A DNA stretch of 64,000 nt from Candidatus Zymogenaceae bacterium (GTDB lineage Bacteria > Desulfobacterota > Zymogenia > Zymogenales > Zymogenaceae), in contig JAFGAS010000036.1 in the NCBI GenBank assembly GCA_016933535.1, positions 57,723 through 121,722 on the forward strand, given 5' to 3'. This document shows, piece by piece, positions 18,256-27,162 of this stretch; the first letter of the stretch is position 1, and every line of letters starts with the position of its first letter. The translations under genes were made by a program, and so were the position numbers. The notes under the pieces were generated by a model. That model did no database searches, was not told where the DNA came from, and saw only the letters and a list, made by a program, of their open reading frames with translations.

Positions 18256-19080
18256 ATCCGGAGCGGCGTCGCCCTTTTCGAGGAAGAGTTTTTTAATCCA
18301 GAAGGCCAGGATAAAGAGAGCAAAATTGACCAGCACGATCGTCCCCCCCGAGGGGAGATCGAGCCAGAATGAGATCACGATCCCCACGACCACCGATATG
18401 ATCGCGGCCAGTGCCGAGATGATCAGAGAACCCCGGAACGTCCGGGAGACCTGAAGGCTGGTTGTCGCCGGCAAGATCATCAGGGCCGCCACCAAGAGCA
18501 GCCCCACTACCCGCATCCCCACCACCACCACGAAGGCGGAAACCGCGGCGAAAAAATAGTTATACCGGTCAACCTTTATTCCCATGGTCCGGGCCGATTC
18601 CTCGTCGAACGTCATCGCGAACAGGTCGTGATAGAACAGGAGGATAAAGACGATCACGATACACGATATCACGATGGAAACGATAAATTCAGACATTCCG
18701 ATCGTCAGGATGCTTCCGAAGAGGTAGCTCATCAGATCGACATTAAAACCGCCCGCGATGCTCGCGATTACGATTCCCACCGCCATCCCCACCGCCGATA
18801 CGATTCCGATAGCCACGTCGGCATAGATCTTCATCCGCTCCTGGAGCTTGAGGATCCCGAACGACGAGAGCAGCGTCACGATAAGCGCGGCCCAGAAGGG
18901 CTGTCTGCCGAAAAGCAGGCCCACGGCCACGCCGCCGAACGCAACGTGAGTCAGGCCGTGGCCGATCAGGGCATACCGCCTCAATACCAGAAAGACGCCG
19001 AGAACCGCGCAGGCCGTTCCGACAAAGATTCCCGTAAGGATCGCCCGCTGGATGAAACCGTAGGTAAAGAGCTCAAGCAT
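18238..19080 (-). CDS. znuB: Zinc/manganese-type ABC transporter permease (ZnuB-like)
   Basis: A 280-residue inner-membrane permease of the ABC-3 family with eight or so helices. The N-terminal RAILTGIFVGTACAVLGVFLVLRRYALIGHGLTHVAFG segment is diagnostic (His and Gly pattern around GHGLTHVAFGG). It is the last gene of the operon after the Fur-like regulator, binding protein and ATPase. The family imports Zn2+ or Mn2+. Zinc is preferred here because the regulator looks Zur-like, but manganese is not excluded. Its 3' end overlaps the convergent MFS gene. Confidence 0.9.
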   Translation of the reverse strand: MLELFTYGFIQRAILTGIFVGTACAVLGVFLVLRRYALIGHGLTHVAFGGVAVGLLFGRQPFWAALIVTLLSSFGILKLQERMKIYADVAIGIVSAVGMAVGIVIASIAGGFNVDLMSYLFGSILTIGMSEFIVSIVISCIVIVFILLFYHDLFAMTFDEESARTMGIKVDRYNYFFAAVSAFVVVVGMRVVGLLLVAALMILPATTSLQVSRTFRGSLIISALAAIISVVVGIVISFWLDLPSGGTIVLVNFALFILAFWIKKLFLEKGDAAPDLGPNS

Positions 19081-19126
19081 ATCGTGTCACCGAATCATGG
19101 GCCGCGCCGCCGCGGCTAACGCCGTC

Positions 19127-19912
19127 TCAATTTCCGCCCGTGTCATGCTCGTCGTCTGTGTGCTGGTGGCAGATGACGTGCTGATACGACCCGAAATAGT
19201 CAGACATATCCTGGGCCAGGCAGAACTGCTTCCCTTCGCCGAAAAAAACCTGCCGTCGATTTATATAGAGGATCTTATTGTTGTGGATATGCATCCCCGC
19301 TATATCGTGATTGATCAGAACGATCGCCGTCCCTCGTGCGTTCAGGTCATCGACGATCGCGAAAAAATCCTCCCTGACGGAGGGCTCGACGGCCGCGGTC
19401 GGCTCGTCCAAAAACAGCAGTTGGGGGTTCGTAATCAATGCCTTTGCCAGAAGCACCCGCTGCAGTTGCCCGCCTGACAACTCCCCGATACGCCGGTCCC
19501 TGATTTTGCGGATACCGACGCGATCCAACGCCTCATCCACCCGTGTGTCGTCATCCGCTCCGAACCGGGAAAGGCGATCCCGTTCCGAAAGGAGTCCCAT
19601 TGCGCAGACCTCCCTCACGGAGGCGGGAAAGTAAGGATCAAAGAAAGCGATCTTCTGCGGAACATAGGCGATCCTGTTCCATCGATCAAACGCTCGGAGG
19701 TCCTTACCGAAGAGCCTGATCGTACCCGATTTTGGGGACAGGATGCCCAGGATGTTCTTAACGAGGGTTGTCTTCCCCGAGCCGTTGGGCCCGATCACCC
19801 AAAGATAGTCACCGAGGACCAGCGAGAACGTGATGTCCTCGATGACTGGCCAGTGGTTATAGGAAAACGCCAGGTTTTTCACGTCGAGGACGGCGGTTTC
19901 TTTTATCGGCAT
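19127..19912 (-). CDS. znuC: Zinc/manganese-type ABC transporter ATPase (ZnuC-like)
   Basis: A 261-residue ABC ATPase with Walker A GPNGSGKTT, signature LSGGQLQRVLLAKAL, Walker B LLFLDEPTAAV and the switch His (INHDI). It energises the ZnuB-like permease. The C-terminus is His-rich (HVICHQHTDDEH), a feature also found in ZnuC-type ATPases and compatible with zinc sensing or storage. The start overlaps the 3' end of the binding-protein gene by 10 bases, so translation is probably coupled. Confidence 0.92.
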   Translation of the reverse strand: MPIKETAVLDVKNLAFSYNHWPVIEDITFSLVLGDYLWVIGPNGSGKTTLVKNILGILSPKSGTIRLFGKDLRAFDRWNRIAYVPQKIAFFDPYFPASVREVCAMGLLSERDRLSRFGADDDTRVDEALDRVGIRKIRDRRIGELSGGQLQRVLLAKALITNPQLLFLDEPTAAVEPSVREDFFAIVDDLNARGTAIVLINHDIAGMHIHNNKILYINRRQVFFGEGKQFCLAQDMSDYFGSYQHVICHQHTDDEHDTGGN

Positions 19913-20823
19913 AAAAGACCCTGTTTGAATTCTTTGAGATTTCCCTTCATGATATCTATGAGGGTGATCCCGCGGTTAAAATCATCCTTCGAAATATCGT
20001 GGCCCGACGAGACGAAAAGGATCTCGGCCCCGGTCTCATGCCTGATAGAATCGGTAAGCCTCCGGTCCAGCATCTCTTCGGCGAAGAGATAGCGGGTCTT
20101 CTCCTTTCTAACGAGATCGATAATTGCGGCTATCCGTGCGGGCGTAGGCTCCGCGTCCGGAGACAGGCCATAGACCGAGGTATAGGTCAGGCCGTATCGG
20201 GCCGCGAGATAGCCGAAGGCAAAATGGCCGGAAGAGACGATCACGTTCGTTTCGCAGTCTGCCAGCGCTTCCCGATAGAGTTTATCCACTTCATCCAGTT
20301 GTCTCTTATAATCCTCGGCCCGTCGGCGATAGTCGGCGGAGTGCGCGCCGTCCTTCTTTTCAAATGCGGCGGCTATGGCGTCTACCTGTTTCTTTGCGTT
20401 GTCGACATCAAGCCATATATGGGGATCCGCCCCCTCTTTGTCTTTTCCCCTGATAAGGGTAATCCCATCGCTCGTATCCACGACCAGGATATTGGGATTT
20501 TTCACTCCCGAAAGGATCATCCCTATCCACGGTTCCATGTTGGCCCCGTTATAAACGAAGACGTCGGCCCTTTCCAGCCGTATGATGTCCGAGGGTGTCG
20601 GCTCGAACGTATGGGCCTCGGTGCCGGGAGGGATGAGCTGTGAAAGCGTAACGTCGCCGCCGCCCACCGCGCGCGCCATGTCGTACATCGGGAAGATCGA
20701 GGTCACGACGTTAAGTTTTCCTTCCGCCTGTTCTTCCTGCCGGCAGGATCCCAGGACGATACCGGGCAAAACGAATACGATCAGGCAGCCGATCATCGTT
20801 AACCGCCGTGTCGTTGCGTTCAT
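19903..20823 (-). CDS. znuA: Metal ABC transporter substrate-binding lipoprotein (ZnuA-like)
   Basis: A 306-residue cluster 9 (A-I type) binding protein. The signal peptide ends in the lipobox VLGSC with C27 as lipid anchor. Metal-binding positions of the family are visible: His in EAHTFEPTP, His in DPHIWLD, His in SSGHFAFGYLAARYGL, and the C-terminal Glu/Asp region. The His-rich loop typical of zinc-specific ZnuA is very short, which weakens the zinc assignment. Start 20823 is chosen by AGGGGA just upstream; the frame extends to 20937 over the regulator gene. It is the second gene of the operon. Confidence 0.9.
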   Translation of the reverse strand: MNATTRRLTMIGCLIVFVLPGIVLGSCRQEEQAEGKLNVVTSIFPMYDMARAVGGGDVTLSQLIPPGTEAHTFEPTPSDIIRLERADVFVYNGANMEPWIGMILSGVKNPNILVVDTSDGITLIRGKDKEGADPHIWLDVDNAKKQVDAIAAAFEKKDGAHSADYRRRAEDYKRQLDEVDKLYREALADCETNVIVSSGHFAFGYLAARYGLTYTSVYGLSPDAEPTPARIAAIIDLVRKEKTRYLFAEEMLDRRLTDSIRHETGAEILFVSSGHDISKDDFNRGITLIDIMKGNLKEFKQGLLCR

Positions 20824-20854
20824 ATCGATTCCCCTCTTTTTATTCCTTATGGTT

Positions 20855-21292
20855 TCATCTTTTTTTGTTGCAGCGAGCGCAGAGCCCCGATAGGAACATG
20901 TTCTCTTCTTCAACGACGTACCCCTGGGGGCGGACATTCAGGTGCGGCACCGTAATCTTGTCGAGACATTCCATCTTCCCGCAGGAGCGGCACGTAAAGT
21001 GCGGGTGATTGGCCCTGCCCCGATTGAGGGCGTAGCGGGCCACCTTGTCGGTCCCGTCGATCCGATGGACGATTTCCCGTTCGGTAAATACCGAGAGAAC
21101 CCGATAAACCGATGCCGGGTCCATGGCGTCCCTGCCGAGAAGGGCGATAAGCTCGGCGCCGGTCAAAGGCCTTCGTTCGGCCATGAGCGCTTCAATGATC
21201 TTGACCCTGCCGATCGTCTTTCTGAGGCCGCTTCCCCTGAGGACCCCGTCACCTGTTTCGTATCCCGCCGCGGGATGATAGTCGCCGTTCAT
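20855..21292 (-). CDS. Fur-family metal-responsive repressor (Zur-like)
   Basis: A 145-residue Fur-family protein. The winged helix covers about residues 10-85 (RPLTGAELIALL, DPASVYRVLSVF). The dimerisation/metal part contains HPHFTCRSCGKMECLD and a C-terminal LCARC, giving two CXXC pairs for the structural zinc. It is the first gene of the operon with the znuACB-type genes and presumably represses it through the palindrome at 21480-21494. Start 21292 is set by AGGGGA about nine bases upstream; the frame runs on to 21367 without support. Zur is preferred over Fur or Mur from context only. Confidence 0.85.
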   Translation of the reverse strand: MNGDYHPAAGYETGDGVLRGSGLRKTIGRVKIIEALMAERRPLTGAELIALLGRDAMDPASVYRVLSVFTEREIVHRIDGTDKVARYALNRGRANHPHFTCRSCGKMECLDKITVPHLNVRPQGYVVEEENMFLSGLCARCNKKR

Positions 21293-21471
21293 CGGTATGT
21301 TTCCCCTGCATTGGATAATGCCACATCGTCGTTCGTGCGGCCCGGCAGCCGGCCGATCCCAAGGCATGGAGGGATCGCCGACGGGCCGATCCCATCAATG
21401 GTATCCCCCGTTCATAAACTCAAGGAAATGAATCGTGTTCCTTTTACGATAAGCAATGCAAATACAACTCT

Positions 21472-21477
21472 ATCATA
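21472..21477 (-). promoter_or_regulatory. Candidate -10 element of the zur-znuACB operon
   Basis: TATGAT on the minus strand lies next to the palindromic operator. A matching -35 is not clear (only weak TTATTG-like sequence at a short spacing), as is common where a repressor site overlaps the promoter. The rest of the 21293-21602 gap holds no gene. Confidence 0.45.
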
Positions 21478-21479
21478 CA

Positions 21480-21494
21480 TGCAATTGAATTGCA
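21480..21494. promoter_or_regulatory. Fur/Zur-type 7-1-7 operator
   Basis: TGCAATTGAATTGCA is a perfect 7-1-7 inverted repeat, the architecture of Fur-family operators. It lies about 190 bases upstream of the regulator start, just upstream of a TATGAT -10 element. It would let the Zur-like protein repress its own operon when metal is plentiful. Confidence 0.7.
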
Positions 21495-21602
21495 ATAACT
21501 TTTTATGTATAAACGCCGGCATAGCAAAAAGGAAGTCGAAAAATATCACGCTTTTTTTTGTAGAACCGGCCGGAAGGGGATTGGGCGGCCTATGAGGTCG
21601 GT

Positions 21603-22799
21603 CTATTTCTTCTCGGCTTCCCAGCCCATCAGAGGGCTCCCGGAGGTCAGCAGTCCCCCGTAAAACTGGTCATTGCCGGCAAACGCTCCCTCCATCTTGA
21701 GGAAGATCATATTGCCGAGATGATCCTTCTCGGTTGCGGGAATGGCTTTCGAATCGATACCCGTATCCAGGGCCTCCAGTTGTATATAGAATCTCCCCCG
21801 GTCGTCGATTCGGGTCACGGCGTTGTTTGAGGAGGGGAAGGTATTTTCCACGCTGTAGGCCACCTTGTTATTTATGGTCTTCGTATACATGATGTATCCG
21901 GGGGCATATTCGACTTTAAGCCGGTAGTCGCCGATATCGGCCGCCGAAGAGGATATCTCCACGACAACGTCATGGACATTTTTCCGCTCAATAAAGAGGA
22001 TCACGTCCACAGAAGCAATGTTGCCCTCCCGTGTTGTGTATTTGAGCTTTCCGACATAATTACCGGTGAGGTCGGCCGGGACGGAAATCGTGGCCGGGAG
22101 GCGATGTTCATAGGCATCGGAAAGGACAACCTTTTTAAGGCCGAACGTAAGGGTCTGGATCTCCTGTCTGTGCTGGTAGAGGAGCACACCGGCCGCAATG
22201 ATCAGGACGATGAGTGCTATCCTGAAGACCGGGCTTCCAACCAGCGGCCGCTTCTCCTTTCTACCGGCGTAGAGATCCTTGACCTTCTTAAAACCCTCGT
22301 CACTCAACCCGAAGGCCTGGTCGGCGGTGTAGGCCTGCTTCGGCTCGTATTTACCGGCTATCGTCCGTTTCGGGGGCGGTGTAAAGGCAGGGGATACATC
22401 GTCGGACATGGCCGGATAATCGTACTCCGGCGGCACGGCCGCGGGCGCACCCGTGTCCGTCGCCGACATGCTCTTAAGCTCATCCTGGGATTCCGTGTGG
22501 CCGTGGACCACCCAGGATTCGGCCGGCCCATCATCGGGGGGAGGCACGTCGGCCGGCGGGGATTGCTGCGTTACAAAGCGGCGGAGGCTTACCTGTCCCC
22601 CCATACGCCTGATCTCAATTCCAAATTGCTTGGCCTTTTCGATATCGTAGCTCCCTATTTTTACGGGAAGTTTCTTGCTGAGGGCCAGCATCTTTTCCCG
22701 GGGAATTTTAAACCGGGCGGAAAAATTCGAGATAAACGCGCCAACCGCCTCGGGCGTTTCTCCCATAGATACGATATAGACGGCAATTTTATCTGACAT
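21603..22799 (-). CDS. Membrane-anchored protein with L7/L12-like N-terminus, function unknown
   Basis: I do not recognise this 398-residue protein as a named family. Residues 1-75 are charged and cytoplasmic; the part LSKKLPVKIGSYDIEKAKQF..EIRRMGGQVSLRR resembles the C-terminal fold of ribosomal protein L7/L12. A Pro/Asp-rich linker follows, then one transmembrane helix (VFRIALIVLIIAAGVLLY, about residue 190), then about 190 residues of beta-rich, likely periplasmic sequence. The gene is alone on its strand, upstream of a 310-base gap. The L7/L12 likeness is by eye and could be coincidence. Confidence 0.6.
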   Translation of the reverse strand: MSDKIAVYIVSMGETPEAVGAFISNFSARFKIPREKMLALSKKLPVKIGSYDIEKAKQFGIEIRRMGGQVSLRRFVTQQSPPADVPPPDDGPAESWVVHGHTESQDELKSMSATDTGAPAAVPPEYDYPAMSDDVSPAFTPPPKRTIAGKYEPKQAYTADQAFGLSDEGFKKVKDLYAGRKEKRPLVGSPVFRIALIVLIIAAGVLLYQHRQEIQTLTFGLKKVVLSDAYEHRLPATISVPADLTGNYVGKLKYTTREGNIASVDVILFIERKNVHDVVVEISSSAADIGDYRLKVEYAPGYIMYTKTINNKVAYSVENTFPSSNNAVTRIDDRGRFYIQLEALDTGIDSKAIPATEKDHLGNMIFLKMEGAFAGNDQFYGGLLTSGSPLMGWEAEKK

Positions 22800-22940
22800 C
22801 GTTTGCCTGATCGGAGTTGTGAAGAGGTTATTGAGGGAACATGATATGATTCTTTTTTTTAAATGTCAACTCCCCGATACCCCCGCTGCCTCTATCCTGG
22901 CGGCCCGAGGCGGCCTTTGCACGGCGACACCGCAGGCACA

Positions 22941-23627
22941 TCAGGGCAGAAAGTAGAGCGGATTGAGGGGGACGTCATGGTAATGGATTTCAAAGTGACA
23001 GTGGGGACCGGTACATCTGCCGGTGCAGCCGACGGACCCGATAACCTGTCCCCCCTTAACCGTGTCGCCCTCCTTGACCACAGTCTCCGAAAGGTGGGCA
23101 TATCGGGTGGTAAACCCGTTGCTGTGCTTAATCTCCACGGTATTCCCGTAGCCCTGCTTCCTTTCTGCGGCTATGACGATCCCGTCCTTTGCCGCGACAA
23201 TGGGCGTCCCCCGGGGGGCGGAAATATCGATTCCCTCGTGGAGCCTTCCCCAGCGGGGGCCGAAAAGGGAAAATATCATCCCCTGAACCGGCCAGACGAA
23301 GGCACCCTTTTGGAGCTTGGCGGCCAATTCCTCGATGGTCGGAGGCGGTACGACAAGCGTCTTTTTCGCGCCGGGGATAAATAGTGTATCGCCGACGTTA
23401 ATGTCCTCGGGGTTATATATCCCGTTTACCTCCGCCACGACCTTCGGATCGACCTCATATACGTTAGCGATTCGCCACACGTCTTCTCCCGGCCCAACCG
23501 TATGATAAACTCCCTTCTTGACGGGAATCATCGTCGTACAGGCGCCCAGGAATATGACAAGGAGGAGGCTGAGATAACGCCTCTTATACGTATGCTTTCT
23601 CAAATCATATCCACAATAAGGTATCAC
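22941..23627 (-). CDS. LysM/M23 peptidase lipoprotein (NlpD/EnvC-like)
   Basis: A 228-residue lipoprotein. The signal ends in a FLGAC lipobox (C30). A LysM repeat follows (YHTVGPGEDVWRIANVYEVDPKVVAEVNG), then a C-terminal M23 domain with a complete zinc site: H and D of LHEGIDIS and the HCHFEI pair. It may therefore be an active peptidoglycan endopeptidase, unlike NlpD, which has lost its zinc ligands. Start codons are poor: GTG at 23627 or TTG at 23603; the latter gives a better signal peptide (MRKHTYKRRYLSLLL). It lies 47 bases after the FAD oxidoreductase gene on the same strand. Confidence 0.88.
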   Translation of the reverse strand: MIPYCGYDLRKHTYKRRYLSLLLVIFLGACTTMIPVKKGVYHTVGPGEDVWRIANVYEVDPKVVAEVNGIYNPEDINVGDTLFIPGAKKTLVVPPPTIEELAAKLQKGAFVWPVQGMIFSLFGPRWGRLHEGIDISAPRGTPIVAAKDGIVIAAERKQGYGNTVEIKHSNGFTTRYAHLSETVVKEGDTVKGGQVIGSVGCTGRCTGPHCHFEIHYHDVPLNPLYFLP

Positions 23628-23673
23628 ATCGACAAAGCCGGTGCATGAGGGACGGGGTTGTGATCCGGTCTCG

Positions 23674-25005
23674 TCAGTCGAGACGGGCCCCGTCCTTTTT
23701 CAACTCCAACTGCAATTGCTCCGTATCAATCTCTGAGGGTTTTACGCCCCGCCGCGCCGCCAGGACGCATGCCGTGCCCGCGGCCTGACCCTCGGCCATG
23801 CACACCCCCATCACCCGGGCCGACGCCAGGGCACCGTGGTCCATCGAGATGGCCCTGCCGGTAACCAGCAGGTTTTGAGTCCCGACCGGCAGGAGGCTCC
23901 GATAGGGGATGCCGTAATAGTCCCCTTCCGCCGGGAAGACCATCTCGGGTTCCCTGCCGTCCTCCCACTTCTCGAGGGGCCATGACGAAAGGCAGATCGT
24001 ATCGGGGAATTTCTTGCCGGAAAGCACGTCCTGCTCCGTCAGAATATAGTGCCCTATGATCCTGCGCGTCTCACGGACGCCCACTTGAACCGCCGTATCG
24101 GCCAGGAAGGCGTTTTCGAAGCCCGGAATCTCGTGTTTCAGAAAATCCATGGCGATCTCGGCATCGTCGCGTCCCTTGAGCTCCGCGTACGTCAGGTCTG
24201 AAACGCTGCTTCCGTCCAGCGCCCGTCCCTCCCTGGCCAGCGACGAGAGCTTTATCATCGCCTCACCCTGGCGAAACGTGGGGATGACCAGCCCCTGGCC
24301 CACGGTGAGGGGGTAGGTCTTCTTGGCGATCGCCTGTCGGATCCTGTCGTTGAGGACGGCCATCCCTTTGGCCTGGTATCCAACCAGGTCCAGGCCCTGG
24401 ACATAGAACATCATCGTGGGATTCATGACCATTCCCCGGGCATCGCCCTTTTCGGTCTTTACTCCCGCTGCCATCGCCACGGCGGCGTCGCCCGTGGCGT
24501 CTATATAGACACCCGCCCGGACCGCAAACAGCCCCTCGGGGCTTGCCACCAACAGCGCCTTGATCTGACCGTCCTCATGGACCGCGTCGGCTACGTAGCT
24601 GTGGAGCATCGGGCGGATATTTTTCTCCCGGCCTATCCACTCGTCACAGAGCCGCTTTAAGTGCCATGGATTATAGAGGAGCGCCGTAAACCCCTGACGT
24701 ATGAACGGGCCGAATCCCCCTCCCCGTTTGACGAGGGCATCCTCAAGCTGGCCGGCGAATCCTTCAATGATACGTTCGATGCGGTCCGGATGGTGAAGGT
24801 AAAGGCCGCAGATAGTCCCGACGGACCCGGCGGTTGCTAGCCCGCCGAAAAATCCGTATCGTTCGATCAGTATAACCGAAAGGCCTTTTTTTGCCGCCGT
24901 GATCGCCGCGGCAAGCCCCGACGGCCCGCCACCCGCCACCGCCACGTCCGTGACGGCCCCGATCGGGACCTCCCGCCGGGCAACGGCTATGGTTTTATCT
25001 GGCAT
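23674..25005 (-). CDS. FAD-dependent oxidoreductase (FAD_oxidored family)
   Basis: A 443-residue flavoprotein. The N-terminal dinucleotide-binding motif is VAVAGGGPSGLAAAITAAKKG, then ERYGFFGGLATAGSVG, typical of the FAD-dependent oxidoreductase group that includes xanthan-lyase-associated and thiamine-like FAD proteins. A second FAD segment is YIDATGDAAVAMAAGV, and the C-terminal GVCMAEGQAAGTACVLA closes the fold. The substrate is unknown. GGGGGG precedes the ATG. It is the last gene of a three-gene operon with an aspartoacylase-like and a P-loop protein, only 13 bases after the former. Confidence 0.82.
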   Translation of the reverse strand: MPDKTIAVARREVPIGAVTDVAVAGGGPSGLAAAITAAKKGLSVILIERYGFFGGLATAGSVGTICGLYLHHPDRIERIIEGFAGQLEDALVKRGGGFGPFIRQGFTALLYNPWHLKRLCDEWIGREKNIRPMLHSYVADAVHEDGQIKALLVASPEGLFAVRAGVYIDATGDAAVAMAAGVKTEKGDARGMVMNPTMMFYVQGLDLVGYQAKGMAVLNDRIRQAIAKKTYPLTVGQGLVIPTFRQGEAMIKLSSLAREGRALDGSSVSDLTYAELKGRDDAEIAMDFLKHEIPGFENAFLADTAVQVGVRETRRIIGHYILTEQDVLSGKKFPDTICLSSWPLEKWEDGREPEMVFPAEGDYYGIPYRSLLPVGTQNLLVTGRAISMDHGALASARVMGVCMAEGQAAGTACVLAARRGVKPSEIDTEQLQLELKKDGARLD

Positions 25006-25018
25006 AGATTCCCCCCGG

Positions 25019-26062
25019 TTATGACAACGCCTTCATCAACGCGACCAGGTATTCATTCGGACGGTAGAGGGCGTTGGGCAGTTTCGGTGTCCGTATGATG
25101 TGCCGCTTCAAATGGTTCCTGTCGAAATCCACCACCATCGCCAGGCGCGTCCCGGAGCGTACAATCGGCTGATGGCTTATTCCGGTCACGATGCCCGACA
25201 GCGGCGACTCGATATCCTCCGTCTTGTAGCTGGTCGGATCTATGATGTCGCCGATAACGTCTCCTTTTTTGACGAGCTGTCCCAGCGAAATAGCGGGCTT
25301 GAATATCCCGCCGAAGGGGCTCCTGACCCACGCCTCGTTGGACTGCAGCAGTATCTGCCGATCCGAGATGGAAGCCTTTTCGTCGATCATCCCCAGGACG
25401 GCCATAACATTTTTTACGGCCGTGGTACCGATCAGGACATCGGCCTTCGTAATGACGCCGGCCGCCCCGATCTCGATGGTGACGCACGGAATCTTATCCT
25501 GGAAGGCCTGGGTTTGGAGCATCCCTTTAACCGAGGGCCCCTTCCAGACGGCGTTGATGCCCGTTGACGCCACCAGGTCGAGGTACGGCCGTGTCGGCCG
25601 ATCCACCCGTATACGGATATGGGGTATCAGCTCGTCGGGGAACTCCGCCGAGTGGAGATCAAGGATATAGTCGGCCCGTTGGGCAAACGTCGTAAAGAAG
25701 CTGTGGGCGACGCGCTCGGTCATCGTCCCTTCAGGGTCGCCCGGGAATATCCGGTTCATATCGATGTTATCGTACGGATCCCAGCGCAGGCCCGATGTAA
25801 AGGCCATCGGATTGACGATCGGAACGACCACGAGGTTGCCCGAGAGTCTGTTCGGGTCAATCTCGTCGACAATCTTTCTGACCACTTCAACCCCGACTAC
25901 CTCGTTGCCGTGGACGGCCGCGTTCAACAGCAGCGTGGGGCCTTTCTCCGTACCCCACAGGCCGAAATAGTAGAGACATATATCCTGCCGGCTGGCACTC
26001 TCGGCAATGGTGATCCGACCCGACACCTTCGTACCGGGTCGGGGTTTCAATTCATCGAACAC
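25019..26062 (-). CDS. Succinylglutamate desuccinylase/aspartoacylase-family protein
   Basis: A 347-residue zinc-dependent deacylase-like protein. The zinc-site pattern is LNAAVHGNEVVG (His and Glu) with a later His in ILDLHSAEFP. The arginine segment MDMNRIFPG-like (IDMNRIFPGDPEG) is also typical. The C-terminal 90 residues form a beta-barrel-like segment (PFGGIFKPAISLGQLVKKGDVIGDI) as in bacterial members. It probably removes an acyl group from an amino-acid-like substrate; the actual compound is unknown. The GTG start is supported by AAGGAG. It overlaps the P-loop gene by 11 bases, so the two are translationally coupled. Confidence 0.85.
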   Translation of the reverse strand: MFDELKPRPGTKVSGRITIAESASRQDICLYYFGLWGTEKGPTLLLNAAVHGNEVVGVEVVRKIVDEIDPNRLSGNLVVVPIVNPMAFTSGLRWDPYDNIDMNRIFPGDPEGTMTERVAHSFFTTFAQRADYILDLHSAEFPDELIPHIRIRVDRPTRPYLDLVASTGINAVWKGPSVKGMLQTQAFQDKIPCVTIEIGAAGVITKADVLIGTTAVKNVMAVLGMIDEKASISDRQILLQSNEAWVRSPFGGIFKPAISLGQLVKKGDVIGDIIDPTSYKTEDIESPLSGIVTGISHQPIVRSGTRLAMVVDFDRNHLKRHIIRTPKLPNALYRPNEYLVALMKALS

Positions 26063-27104
26063 CGGCGCTCCTTCCTGTAATCAGTCTGATGCAGCGTTCC
26101 CTGACCGAATCCGAATCGATGAAAAAGGGGATTGTCACCCGTTGGGACAACTCCTCCATGAACAGCGGCATCGATGTAATAATTCCCGCTATGAAATCGG
26201 GTACAATGCCGTGGTCGTGCGCAAGCGCGGTTATCATCCCGTAGGCCGACGCGCTGTCGGTCGTACAGGCAACGATTATAGCCACGTCCTTCATGATCTT
26301 CCGGCAGTCCAGGATATATTCGGTCTCCCGTTCGAAGATGCCGTCGGCCGCCTCCATTACGATGACGTCGATCCCCCGGCCGGAAAGCCGGCCCACAAGG
26401 GCCCGGTGAACGGCCTGGAGATCTTCCGACGACAGGCCGCACGTGGAAGGCCACCCGGCGTCGAGAAAATCGGCGGTATCAAACGCGCCGGCGGCCTCCA
26501 TCCTGAAGAGGTCTTTCATGCGGGACGTGCCGGTCAGCTTTGCCCCCCCGACTCGAACCCCCCCGCCGGTCAGCATATGGATTATGCGTGCCGCGCTTGT
26601 GGTCTTACCGGAATCCATAGACGAACCGATCACGAGGATTACGGCGGGCGTCGCCCCCGGTTTATCTGGCGCAATCGGGTTATCGAAGGTCGAGAGCTTC
26701 TTGCCCGCCTCATCGGTGGCGTGGCCAAGATACGTCAGGACGGTGGGGTCGGAAACGGCGCTCGTTTCCGGTATCACGCGTCCGGCTATTCCCCCGATGT
26801 TGAGCAGATCGAACCGATCTCCCGCAGAAAGGCGCCCCGGAATAGCACCGTGAAATTCCGCCGTGGAGTAGCGGCGCCCCAGGACCACGGCGCACACGTC
26901 TCCCACTCCAAGGGGGCGTTCCCGCCCGTCGACCGTTTCGATAACCCCGTGGCGGCCGACGCCGGCAACCCTTCCAACGACGACGTCCCCTACAGCGCAG
27001 GGATCACCCGACTCACGGACTTCCTGATAATCGGAAGCACGGGTCCTTCGGGCGGCAGAGCAGATAATGTCGACGCGAACATACATTGATAGATCGTAAT
27101 ACAT
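26052..27104 (-). CDS. P-loop NTPase of unknown function (DUF1611-like C-terminal half)
   Basis: A 350-residue protein in two parts. The first 140 residues are beta-rich (SH3/OB-like by eye: GDVVVGRVAGVGRHGVIE). The second half is a P-loop NTPase with Walker A VIGSSMDSGKTTSAARI and a following GGAKLTGTSRMKD segment. This recalls DUF1611 and MobB/CobQ-type proteins. VIVMEAADGIFERETE may hold the Walker B acid. It is first in the operon with the aspartoacylase-like and FAD genes. No clear ribosome-binding site is seen; an ATG at 27086 is an alternative start. Function is unknown. Confidence 0.65.
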   Translation of the reverse strand: MYYDLSMYVRVDIICSAARRTRASDYQEVRESGDPCAVGDVVVGRVAGVGRHGVIETVDGRERPLGVGDVCAVVLGRRYSTAEFHGAIPGRLSAGDRFDLLNIGGIAGRVIPETSAVSDPTVLTYLGHATDEAGKKLSTFDNPIAPDKPGATPAVILVIGSSMDSGKTTSAARIIHMLTGGGVRVGGAKLTGTSRMKDLFRMEAAGAFDTADFLDAGWPSTCGLSSEDLQAVHRALVGRLSGRGIDVIVMEAADGIFERETEYILDCRKIMKDVAIIVACTTDSASAYGMITALAHDHGIVPDFIAGIITSMPLFMEELSQRVTIPFFIDSDSVRERCIRLITGRSAGVR

Positions 27105-27162
27105 TTATCGGCCGTTATCAAGAAAAGAATCACTCCCCGATTCATCGGTCTGGGGACTCGGA

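Noticed and set aside
23650..23700. Nested hairpin followed by five T on the plus strand
   Set aside because: No plus-strand gene ends here. For the minus-strand genes it overlaps the last codons of the FAD oxidoreductase and has no T-run after it, so it is not called a terminator.
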